The notes under the pieces were generated by a model, which saw only the letters and a list, made by a program, of their open reading frames with translations, ran no database searches and was not told the DNA's origin. A program made the position numbers and the translations under genes. Shown here piece by piece: positions 1-7,514 of a stretch of DNA of 64,000 nucleotides; within the stretch, counting starts at the first letter, position 1; every line of letters begins with the position of its first letter. This DNA is from Pelagadaptatus sp034112445 (GTDB taxonomy: Bacteria; Pseudomonadota; Gammaproteobacteria; Pseudomonadales; Cellvibrionaceae): positions 124,001 to 188,000 of the forward strand of contig JAWUVI010000022.1 in NCBI GenBank assembly GCA_034112445.1, in the 5' to 3' direction.

Positions 1-55
1 AAACTCACTCATAAACCCTGTACCTCAACATTCATTAATTCACTGACCTATAAAT

Positions 56-829
56 TTATTTTGGCTGCATCCTGATGCCAGCATCCATACGGATACATTC
101 ACCGTTGGTGTAATCATTTTCAACAATATACTGCGACAAATGAGCGATCTCATCGGGCCTACCCAAACGCTTCGGATACAGTGGGCTTCTAGCTAAAGAC
201 TCATAAGCCGCTTCAGGCAAAGTATCAAACAGTGGCGTGTGAATTAAGCCAGGCACTATGGTGTTCACCCGAATACCCAAAACGGATAAATCACGAGCAA
301 TCGGTAAGGTCATTCCTACCACACCACCTTTGGAGGCCGAGTATGCAGCTTGTCCAATTTGACCTTCATAAGCAGCAATAGAAGCGGTATTGATAATCAC
401 ACCTCGCTGACCGTTATCATCAAACGGCTCTTGCTTAGCCATCTGTGCTGCAACCAAACGCAGTACATTGAATGTGCCAACCAAGTTAACATTAATAACC
501 GCTTGAAAGGCCGCTAAAACCATAGGCTCACCTTCACGATCAACTGTCTTACCTGGATTGGCAATACCCGCGTAATTGTTACAAATGTGCACCGCACCAA
601 ACGCGCTAATCGTCGCAGCAATACCCGCCACAACCGTTGCTTCATCAGCCACATTAACGTTCTGATAAATGACACTGTCGCCTAGTTCGGCAGCCAGTGC
701 ATTACCGCGATCATCGTTCATATCAAAAATGGCTACTTTAGCGCCATTGGCCGCGTAACGACGAACTGTTGCTTCACCTAAGCCTGATGCTCCACCTGTA
801 ACGATGGCAACCTTACCGTTGATATCCAC
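56..829 (-). CDS. SDR-family dehydrogenase, 3-hydroxyacyl-CoA dehydrogenase type 2-like
   Basis: A 257-residue NAD(P)-dependent short-chain dehydrogenase. It shows the TGxxxGxG nucleotide-binding motif at residues 11-18, an NNYAG version of the NNAG motif near 85, and a Ser...YxxxK active site (YSASKGG). The overall sequence resembles the HSD17B10-like enzymes that oxidise (2-methyl-)3-hydroxyacyl-CoA. The start is GTG at 829, backed by AGGAGTG seven bases upstream. It is the last gene of a minus-strand run behind an acyl-CoA dehydrogenase, which fits a role in short or branched acyl-CoA oxidation. The substrate is inferred from family and context. Confidence 0.85.
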   Translation of the reverse strand: MDINGKVAIVTGGASGLGEATVRRYAANGAKVAIFDMNDDRGNALAAELGDSVIYQNVNVADEATVVAGIAATISAFGAVHICNNYAGIANPGKTVDREGEPMVLAAFQAVINVNLVGTFNVLRLVAAQMAKQEPFDDNGQRGVIINTASIAAYEGQIGQAAYSASKGGVVGMTLPIARDLSVLGIRVNTIVPGLIHTPLFDTLPEAAYESLARSPLYPKRLGRPDEIAHLSQYIVENDYTNGECIRMDAGIRMQPK

Positions 830-843
830 ACTTCACTCCTGAA

Positions 844-919
844 ATTAGTTTTACTCTTTGAATTAGCACTACTTAAAATTAGTACTACTTAGAATTAGCA
901 CTACTTAGAATTAGTAACT
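844..919. repeat. Tandem array of 16-bp units between acyl-CoA dehydrogenase and SDR genes
   Basis: Three contiguous units of the form ATTAGYACTACTTARA occupy 862-877, 878-893 and 894-909. A partial fourth copy follows at 910-919 and a degenerate copy precedes at 844-861. The units differ at only a few positions. The array fills the spacer just upstream of the ribosome binding site of the SDR gene. It has no spacers between units, so it is not CRISPR. Confidence 0.85.
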
Positions 920-943
920 AGAACCTACCATAGGGTAAGCCTG

Positions 944-2104
944 TTAATCTAAAATACTGCTGTAATTATCTGAAAACACATCACGACCAATAATCAATTT
1001 CATGATTTCTGAGCTGCCAGCAAGAATCCGATTAATTCGAGCACCAGTAAACATCTGGCAGATTGGATACTCTTGCATATACCCGGCGCCACCGTGCAGC
1101 TGAACACCCAAATCCAACATGCGCCACTCAATCTCTGAGGCTTGCAACTTAGCTTTAGCCGCCATATTGGCCGTCAGTTTGCCTTGGTTGTGCAAGGTCA
1201 CACAGTGATCTACATACACTTGCATTATGTCTATTTCCGAATCCATCTCGGCCATTTTAAATTGAGTGTTTTGCATGTAAGACAAAGGCTTACCAAATAC
1301 TTTGCGCTCCATGACAAAGTCACGAGTTAAATTAAAGGCACGTCTTGCATGAGCAATGTTTCCAGTTGCCGCAATCAAACGTTCTTCAGCCAAGCCTTCC
1401 ATCAAATAGTAAAAACCTTTATCCGGCTCACCCAATATATTTTCTTTAGGAATTTTTACATTACTGAAAAATAACTCGGCGGTGTCTTGCGCCTTCATCC
1501 CCATTTTATCCAGATTACGACCACGCTCGAAACCTTCCATGCCGCGTTCAACAACCATCAGTGCTAAAGCGTAGGGATTATTTTCTGGATCCGTTTTAGC
1601 CGCAACAATAACGTAGTCGGCATTAATGCCGTTCGATATATAGGTTTTAGAGCCGTTCAATAAAAAGTGGTCGCCCATATCTTTGGCGGTTGCTCGCATA
1701 CCCGACAAATCACTGCCCGCATCAGGCTCAGTCATCGCTACCGCAAGAATTTTTTCACCGCTAACACAATCCGGTAAAAATCGCATTTTCTGCTCTTCGC
1801 TACCAAAATTTTCAAAATAAGAACCCACTAAACGGCTATGCAGTGTATTAAACCATTCACCACATCCGGCTCGACACGTTTCTTCCATAATCACTTGTTC
1901 AAAACGGAAATCTTTATCGCCCATACCACCGTATTTTTCATCCGGCCATATCATTAAAAAACCTTGGTCTCCGGCCTTTTTAAAAATTTCTCGATCAACA
2001 ATACCCTGCTCGCGATAGCGTTCCATATTAGGTGCAACTTCAACTTCCAAAAACTTGCGATAGGCATCGCGAAGCATGTTTTGTTCTTCAGTAAAATTTC
2101 TCAT
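944..2104 (-). CDS. acyl-CoA dehydrogenase
   Basis: A 386-residue FAD-dependent acyl-CoA dehydrogenase of usual length. Visible signatures are the flavin/substrate motif AMTEPDAGSD near 123-132 and the C-terminal signature ILAGSSEIMKLIIGRDV. The C-terminal catalytic Glu of SCAD/MCAD is absent (Ala-Gly here), while Glu residues in the GLAEERL segment sit where isovaleryl- and long-chain dehydrogenases carry their base, so it likely belongs to that structural type. It lies between the SDR gene and the terminator of the FadB/thiolase operon, and it starts with ATG preceded by GAGAG. Chain-length specificity cannot be read from the sequence. Confidence 0.92.
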   Translation of the reverse strand: MRNFTEEQNMLRDAYRKFLEVEVAPNMERYREQGIVDREIFKKAGDQGFLMIWPDEKYGGMGDKDFRFEQVIMEETCRAGCGEWFNTLHSRLVGSYFENFGSEEQKMRFLPDCVSGEKILAVAMTEPDAGSDLSGMRATAKDMGDHFLLNGSKTYISNGINADYVIVAAKTDPENNPYALALMVVERGMEGFERGRNLDKMGMKAQDTAELFFSNVKIPKENILGEPDKGFYYLMEGLAEERLIAATGNIAHARRAFNLTRDFVMERKVFGKPLSYMQNTQFKMAEMDSEIDIMQVYVDHCVTLHNQGKLTANMAAKAKLQASEIEWRMLDLGVQLHGGAGYMQEYPICQMFTGARINRILAGSSEIMKLIIGRDVFSDNYSSILD

Positions 2105-2125
2105 AAGACTCTCTTATAAAATATC

Positions 2126-2157
2126 AAAAAAAAACCACTGATATAAGTCAGTGGTTT
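2126..2157 (-). terminator. Rho-independent terminator after the FadB-type gene
   Basis: Perfect 10-bp stem (2132-2141 with 2148-2157, AAACCACTGA/TCAGTGGTTT) and a 6-base loop. On the minus strand it is followed by a run of about nine U. It lies just past the FadB-type stop codon and separates that operon from the downstream acyl-CoA dehydrogenase gene. Confidence 0.9.
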
Positions 2158-2172
2158 CTAGTCTGTTTGCCT

Positions 2173-4323
2173 TTACACAAACAATTCGTTCGCCGTTATT
2201 TTTTCACCGACAATAGCGGGGCACTCAAAGCGCTCGCCATATTGCTCAGCTAATTCAGCACAACGTGACTGGAATTTTTCCAGTCCGTAAGTGTTGATAA
2301 ACTGGATAAAACCTCCCGTCCATACTGGCGCGCCAATACCCATTACTGAACCAATATTGCCATCAGCCACATTACGTAAAACATTGGTTTGCAAGCATTT
2401 CAATGATTCGATGACCGGTCTAAACAACAAGCGATCTTTAATATCTTGATCTGAAATAGACACCTGCTCATTGTAAAACTCATCCAACAAACCCTGCCAT
2501 ATTGTTTTAGAGCCGTCGGCGGCGTAATCAAAAAATCCGCCGCCATGATGACGGCCGCCTCGACCATTCTCGACAACGAGTTTTTGGATAACTTTACCTG
2601 TTGCGGCGGCTTCGCCCCACTTGTCTTTAACGCCCATGGCTTCCCAAGTTTCACCGGCCTTACGAGTCAACTCCAAGCTTACCTCATCATGGACGGTCAA
2701 CGGGCCAACCGGCATACCTATGGCTTTACCAAGGTTATCAACTTTTACTGGATGCAAACCTTCAACAACCATTCGCGAACCTTCATCCAAATAAGTACCG
2801 AACGTACGGGAGGTGAAGAAACCCAACGAGTCGTTAACAACAATGGCCGTCTTTTTAATTTGGCGAGCGTAATCAAACGCTTTAGCTAAAGCCACATCAC
2901 TGGTTTTTTCACCGCAAATAATTTCAACCAATGGCATTTTATCTACCGGCGAAAAGAAATGAATACCGATAAAGTTCTCAGGTTTGGCCGACGCTTCTGC
3001 CAACTGAGTAATCGGTAGAGTCGAGGTGTTAGACCCCCAAATGCCACCCTCTGCCAAGTATTTTTCAGTTGCTTTAGTGATCTTGCCTTTTAGTTCGATA
3101 TTCTCAAAGACCGCTTCAATAATTAAATCACAGCCTTGCAAATCTTCATCGTTGGCGGTGGCGTTAATCAAACCAAGCACTTGCGCTTTTTTCTCTTCGC
3201 TCATGCGGCCACGAGAAATGCGCTTATCCAATAATTTTTCAGAATAGGCTTTGCCTTTATCAGCCGACTCTTGCGAGATGTCTTTCAGAACAACTTCGAT
3301 ACCCGCCATCGCGGAAACGAAAGCAATACCTTGTCCCATCATACCAGCGCCAAGAATACCCACTTTTTTAGTCAATTGAGGCTCTACATCTTTAGGACGA
3401 TTAGCGCCGCCATTAACTTGATTCAATTGGAAGAAAAAGGCGGTGATCATGTTTTTAGCTTGTGGTGTTTTACAAGCCAAATAAGCAAAATTACGCGCTT
3501 CAATCATTTGCGCATTATCAAAATCTAAACGCGCTGCTTCTACTGCCGCGTCCAAGATCATTTCTGGCGCAGGTAATAAACCTCGGGTTTTTTGCGCTAG
3601 CATCGCGGGTGCAGCCATAAGTACTTGAGCCAATTTCGGCGAATTAGCACCACCACCAGGGATTTTAAAGCCTTTAATATCCCATGGCTGAGCGGCTACG
3701 TTTTCAACGTCTTTATTTTCTAGAATCCACGCTTTGGCGCGCGGCACTAGCTCGTCTAACGTTTCAACTGTTTCGTGAATTAATCCCGCTTTAAGCGCTT
3801 TATCCGCATCAACTTTTTTGCCTTCCAACAAGAAAGGTAAGGCATTCTGCAAGCCCAAAAGGCTTACCATACGCACGACACCACCACCACCAGGCAACAA
3901 ACCTAAACTCACTTCAGGCAAGCCAACTTGTACGGCTTTGTGGTTTAACGCAATACGATGATTACACGATAAACACAGTTCGAATCCACCACCCAGCGCA
4001 GCGCCATTAATAGCGGCAACCACTGGTGCTGGCAGCTTTTCTAAACGACGTAATTTTTCTTTGGTCGCAACAATATTATTAAAAAACTCTTCAATTTGAT
4101 CTTCTTTGACAGACAACAGCATATTCAAATCGCCGCCAGCAAAAAACGTTTTCTTAGCCGAGGCAAATACCACGCCGGTTAAATCTGTCTCTGCTTCTAA
4201 ACGCTCTACTGTTTCGGTCATGGCCACATCATATTCTGCGTTCATCGCATTGACGGGGCCACTCATATCCATTGTTACTGTAACGATGCCATCTGCATCT
4301 TTTTCGTACTTAAATGCACTCAT
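2173..4323 (-). CDS. multifunctional enoyl-CoA hydratase / 3-hydroxyacyl-CoA dehydrogenase (FadB/FadJ type)
   Basis: A 716-residue fused beta-oxidation enzyme. The N-terminal crotonase domain (about 1-190) has both expected glutamates, in GGGFELCLSC and GLPEVSLGLLPGGGG. The NAD-binding 3-hydroxyacyl-CoA dehydrogenase domain follows from about 315 (VGILGAGMMGQGIAF), with the catalytic His in HFFSPVDKMPLVEI, and the C-terminal HCDH domains end the chain. The open frame extends upstream to 4425, but ATG at 4323 begins the conserved MSAFKYEKD segment and is chosen. It sits 55 bases behind a thiolase gene, giving a two-gene fatty-acid oxidation operon. Confidence 0.93.
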   Translation of the reverse strand: MSAFKYEKDADGIVTVTMDMSGPVNAMNAEYDVAMTETVERLEAETDLTGVVFASAKKTFFAGGDLNMLLSVKEDQIEEFFNNIVATKEKLRRLEKLPAPVVAAINGAALGGGFELCLSCNHRIALNHKAVQVGLPEVSLGLLPGGGGVVRMVSLLGLQNALPFLLEGKKVDADKALKAGLIHETVETLDELVPRAKAWILENKDVENVAAQPWDIKGFKIPGGGANSPKLAQVLMAAPAMLAQKTRGLLPAPEMILDAAVEAARLDFDNAQMIEARNFAYLACKTPQAKNMITAFFFQLNQVNGGANRPKDVEPQLTKKVGILGAGMMGQGIAFVSAMAGIEVVLKDISQESADKGKAYSEKLLDKRISRGRMSEEKKAQVLGLINATANDEDLQGCDLIIEAVFENIELKGKITKATEKYLAEGGIWGSNTSTLPITQLAEASAKPENFIGIHFFSPVDKMPLVEIICGEKTSDVALAKAFDYARQIKKTAIVVNDSLGFFTSRTFGTYLDEGSRMVVEGLHPVKVDNLGKAIGMPVGPLTVHDEVSLELTRKAGETWEAMGVKDKWGEAAATGKVIQKLVVENGRGGRHHGGGFFDYAADGSKTIWQGLLDEFYNEQVSISDQDIKDRLLFRPVIESLKCLQTNVLRNVADGNIGSVMGIGAPVWTGGFIQFINTYGLEKFQSRCAELAEQYGERFECPAIVGEKITANELFV

Positions 4324-4378
4324 GATTTTTTTCCTGTTCCAAATATTTAGCTCGGCAAATAGGCCTGAGCGAATTCGT

Positions 4379-5587
4379 TTAGACGCGCTCAATAATGGTC
4401 GATATTCCCATTCCGCCACCAACACACAAGGACAACATTGCGCGTTTCAAACCGCGACGCTCTAACTCATCCAGCATGGTACTAACCAACATCGCTCCTG
4501 TTGCGCCTAGAGGATGCCCCATAGCGATGGCTCCACCATTTACGTTGGTTACTTCATGGCTTATATCGAGATCTTTCATGTAACGCATGGCGACCGATGC
4601 AAACGCCTCGTTGATTTCCCACAAGTCAATATCCGCTGCAGTAAGACCAGCTTTGCGCAATGCTTTCTTCGCAGCAGGACCAGGACCAGCCAGCATAATT
4701 GTTGGGCAGGTTGACAAGACAGCGGTAGATACAATTCGTCCGCGTGGGGTTAAACCTAAATCTTTACCTGCTTTTTCACTGCCGATTAAAACAGCCGCTG
4801 CGCCATCCACAATACCGGATGAATTACCCGGGGTATGAACGTGTTCGACACGTTCAAGCGTGTTGTATTTTTTCAAAATCACATCATCAAAACCGATACT
4901 GCCATGAAATTCAAAAGAAGCTTTTAAGTTACCTAGAATTTCCATAGACGTATTAGGTTTGATGAAATCGTCTTTTTCTAAAATCATTAATCCGTTTCTA
5001 TCAAGTACAGGCATAACAGATTTGTCGAAGTAGCCATTATCCCGTGCATGTGCCGCACGCCTTTGTGACTCCATCGCAAAGGCATCGACATCTTCCCGGC
5101 TATAACCGTCGAGATTCGCGATAACATCAGCGCCTATACCCTGAGGTACAAAACCGGTTTTTAATTGAAATTCAACATCGCCAGCCAAAGCTCCGCCATT
5201 AGAACCCATAGGGACACGCGACAAACATTCAACACCACCGGCCACTACCAAATCTTCCCAACCGGAAGCAATTTTTTGCGCTGCAATGTTAACGGCTTCT
5301 AAACCTGAAGCACAAAAACGGTCGAGCTGTACTCCGGCTACCGACTCATCCCAATCCGCATTCTGAACAATCATTTTGGCCACATCTGAACCTTGCTCAC
5401 CAATCGGCGTAACACAGCCCATGACGACATCATCAACGTACGATGTATCTAAATCATGGCGTGCCTGCAGACCTCTGAATAGGCCAGCGCCTAGATCAAT
5501 TGGCTTAACTTGATACAAGCTGCCGTCTTTTTTTCCTTTGCTTCGCGGAGTGCGAACCGCGTCGTAAATATAGGCGTGATTAGCCAT
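4379..5587 (-). CDS. acetyl-CoA C-acyltransferase (thiolase)
   Basis: A 402-residue thiolase catalysing the last, thiolytic step of beta-oxidation. The nucleophile Cys92 lies in FCASGLEAVN, the catalytic His in GHPLGATGA (near 358), and the second Cys in LCVGGGMG (near 388). The ATG start has GAGGGG eight bases upstream. It is the promoter-proximal gene of the operon with the FadB-type gene. It could act on long-chain 3-ketoacyl-CoA (FadA/FadI role) or on acetoacetyl-CoA; pairing with a multifunctional protein favours the former. Confidence 0.93.
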   Translation of the reverse strand: MANHAYIYDAVRTPRSKGKKDGSLYQVKPIDLGAGLFRGLQARHDLDTSYVDDVVMGCVTPIGEQGSDVAKMIVQNADWDESVAGVQLDRFCASGLEAVNIAAQKIASGWEDLVVAGGVECLSRVPMGSNGGALAGDVEFQLKTGFVPQGIGADVIANLDGYSREDVDAFAMESQRRAAHARDNGYFDKSVMPVLDRNGLMILEKDDFIKPNTSMEILGNLKASFEFHGSIGFDDVILKKYNTLERVEHVHTPGNSSGIVDGAAAVLIGSEKAGKDLGLTPRGRIVSTAVLSTCPTIMLAGPGPAAKKALRKAGLTAADIDLWEINEAFASVAMRYMKDLDISHEVTNVNGGAIAMGHPLGATGAMLVSTMLDELERRGLKRAMLSLCVGGGMGISTIIERV

Positions 5588-5764
5588 TGATTGCCCCTCT
5601 TATAGTTAGATGGAATTTTAAGTGTGATTATCATGCGCGCAAGGAATGAAAGGAACAATGGCATGGCAACTCAAAGAAATAGACAAAATATTTCATGTTC
5701 GGGCGACCGAATAACGCTGATATACCTTTGCTACTCCCACTCTCGCGAATAGGACCGATAAGTA

Positions 5765-7180
5765 TTATTTGGCAGACAATTCAATAATGCGCCGTGATAA
5801 TTTGACCGAATTGACAATAGACTCAACCGAAACTCGCTCATTGGTGCCGTGAACTGATTTTGCGTGAGCTATATCCATAGTAAATGTATGGAATCGATAT
5901 ATATTATCAGTCACAGAGGTGTAGTGCGGTGAATCGGTAGTTGCCGTAACCAAGCCTGGAACCACAATCGCTGCGGGTAAAACATCCTGTACGGCTCTTT
6001 CAATATTTTTATACCCAACCTCTGTTTTATCTGCAATGGGAGGTGAGGTTTTCCATGATTCAGAACTGATATTGATGTCAGGATTATTGATTAGCGCCTT
6101 AACATCAACGATCAAGTTCTCGACGGTCATACCCGGCAGCAATCTGAAATTTACCTTAGCTTGAGCTTGCTGTGGCACAACGTTCTCTTTAACACCAGAA
6201 TTAAACATAGTCACACCCGTTGTATTACGCACCATCGTCGAACTGATTCGATCTTCACTCATTTGGTTGGCAATCAGTCCACTTGTTAGCCATTGATTCG
6301 ATAAAGCCCACCCCATCAAGCCATCAACGTGTGGCGCTAACGACTCCAACAAGTCACTTACCGGCGGCATCAAGATCGGATCAAATGGGTTTTCATGCAA
6401 TGCGGTTACCGCTTTTGCTAGAGAAATAATGGCCGAGTTTTTTGGTGGCGTGGATGAGTGGCCGCCTTCACCTAGTGCGGTCAAGGTTAAGGTGACATAG
6501 GTTTTTTCCGCCAAGCCAATCATTGCCATTCGTTTACCTGACACCATGGGGTAAGAGTCAACAATTCCACTACCTTCCATAACCATGTATTCGAGACTTA
6601 TACCTTTTTGCTCAATTAACTCAGCAATCTTTGCCCCACCATTACTGCCACCGATTTCTTCATCGTGAGCCAGACTGAAAAGCAATGTTCTTTGCGGCGT
6701 AAAGCCTTCGGCCAATAACGACTCCAATGCCTCGAAATTTGCAATAACGGAAGATTTATCATCGATAGCGCCTCGGCCCCATAAATAACCATCAACAACC
6801 ACACCGGCAAACGGCGCTTCTTTCCAATCATTTTCTGTGCCGGGCTCAATAGGAACCACATCATAGTGAGAGTCGAGCATTACGGGGCGCAATGAATCGT
6901 CCGAACCTTGCCAAGTCATCAGGCGACTGTATTCAGATACTTTCTCTACCGTCAGCTTAGAAAAGCTTAACGGATATGTTTCTTCTAAAAAATCAAGAAA
7001 GTCATCAAAATTCTGGTAATCAATATCAGCTAAGTCTTGATGGCTTATCGTTTGATATCTAACCGCTTTTGCAAGATTCTGGACTTCAACAGGAAACTCT
7101 TCAGATTGCGCTAAAACAGAAGCGAACAGCCCAACGAAACATACTTGAGCAAGCAATAGGCGGCGAAATAGGGTATACAT
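5765..7180 (-). CDS. M20 family zinc peptidase (carboxypeptidase S-like), exported
   Basis: About 471 residues. The N-terminus (MYTLFRRLLLAQVCFVGLF...) is a signal peptide ending near VLAQSEE, so the enzyme is probably periplasmic or secreted. Zinc-ligand motifs of the M20 family are present: LDSHYDVVP, then RGAIDDKS, then HDEEIGGS. The dimerisation domain follows (GEGGHSSTPP) and a C-terminal HGTNE motif. The frame opens farther upstream; ATG 7180 directly precedes the signal peptide, and ATG 7192 is also possible. It is transcribed away from the divergent thiamine operon. The peptide substrate is unknown. Confidence 0.88.
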   Translation of the reverse strand: MYTLFRRLLLAQVCFVGLFASVLAQSEEFPVEVQNLAKAVRYQTISHQDLADIDYQNFDDFLDFLEETYPLSFSKLTVEKVSEYSRLMTWQGSDDSLRPVMLDSHYDVVPIEPGTENDWKEAPFAGVVVDGYLWGRGAIDDKSSVIANFEALESLLAEGFTPQRTLLFSLAHDEEIGGSNGGAKIAELIEQKGISLEYMVMEGSGIVDSYPMVSGKRMAMIGLAEKTYVTLTLTALGEGGHSSTPPKNSAIISLAKAVTALHENPFDPILMPPVSDLLESLAPHVDGLMGWALSNQWLTSGLIANQMSEDRISSTMVRNTTGVTMFNSGVKENVVPQQAQAKVNFRLLPGMTVENLIVDVKALINNPDINISSESWKTSPPIADKTEVGYKNIERAVQDVLPAAIVVPGLVTATTDSPHYTSVTDNIYRFHTFTMDIAHAKSVHGTNERVSVESIVNSVKLSRRIIELSAK

Positions 7181-7347
7181 AATGCAATCCATATAAGTCA
7201 GTTTGATCATGAGTGTTGCCAATATTTCCCATAAACTCAAGAGCTGATTTCGGCACTTAACAATATAAACCTGCCCTTATAATTATTACCCGAGCATTAT
7301 CACGGTAACGATCAATCTATTTTTATATGAATTCACAGCGAAGTGTT

Positions 7348-7353
7348 TATAAT
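7348..7353 (+). promoter_or_regulatory. Probable -10 box of the thiamine operon
   Basis: TATAAT at 7348-7353, about ten bases before the first conserved base of the TPP riboswitch, so transcription would start right at the aptamer. No strong -35 hexamer is visible at the standard spacing. Confidence 0.5.
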
Positions 7354-7361
7354 CTCGGCCT

Positions 7362-7463
7362 CAACCTAAGGGGTGGCTTCGGCCTGAGATTCTCATTGCT
7401 ATTAATGGCATGAGTAAACCCTTGAACCTGATCCGGTTAATACCGGCGTAGGAATAGGTCGTT
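7362..7463 (+). promoter_or_regulatory. TPP riboswitch (THI element)
   Basis: All conserved THI-box blocks are present in order: AGGGGTG near 7369, CTGAGA at 7384-7389, then ACCCTTGAACCTGATC near 7428-7443, and the closing GGTTAATACCGGCGTAGGAA. This aptamer binds thiamine pyrophosphate. It sits in the leader of a receptor-transporter operon, so TPP should repress uptake. The block order and spacing leave little doubt about the class. Confidence 0.96.
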
Positions 7464-7490
7464 ACTTACCCTCTTCGCGTCGCTCGCCGG

Positions 7491-7509
7491 GTCTCTTATT
7501 TTTGGAGAC
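7491..7509 (+). promoter_or_regulatory. Putative Shine-Dalgarno-sequestering hairpin of the riboswitch
   Basis: GTCTC (7491-7495) can pair with GAGAC (7505-7509), burying the GGAG ribosome binding site (7504-7507) of the receptor gene, whose ATG is at 7515. A U-rich loop lies between the arms, but there is no U-run after the stem. This suggests control of translation initiation rather than termination. Inference from pairing only. Confidence 0.5.
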
Positions 7510-7514
7510 TCACA

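Noticed and set aside
844..919. Possible CRISPR or phage attachment site from the repeated units
   Set aside because: Units are contiguous without spacers, too short for CRISPR repeats, and no cas or integrase genes are nearby.
4324..4425. N-terminal extension of the FadB-type protein by 34 residues
   Set aside because: It overlaps the end of the thiolase gene, and the crotonase domain begins at ATG 4323.
4106..4465. Open frame of 119 residues across the FadB/thiolase junction on the plus strand
   Set aside because: Both genes on the minus strand are clearly real and this frame has no recognisable domain.
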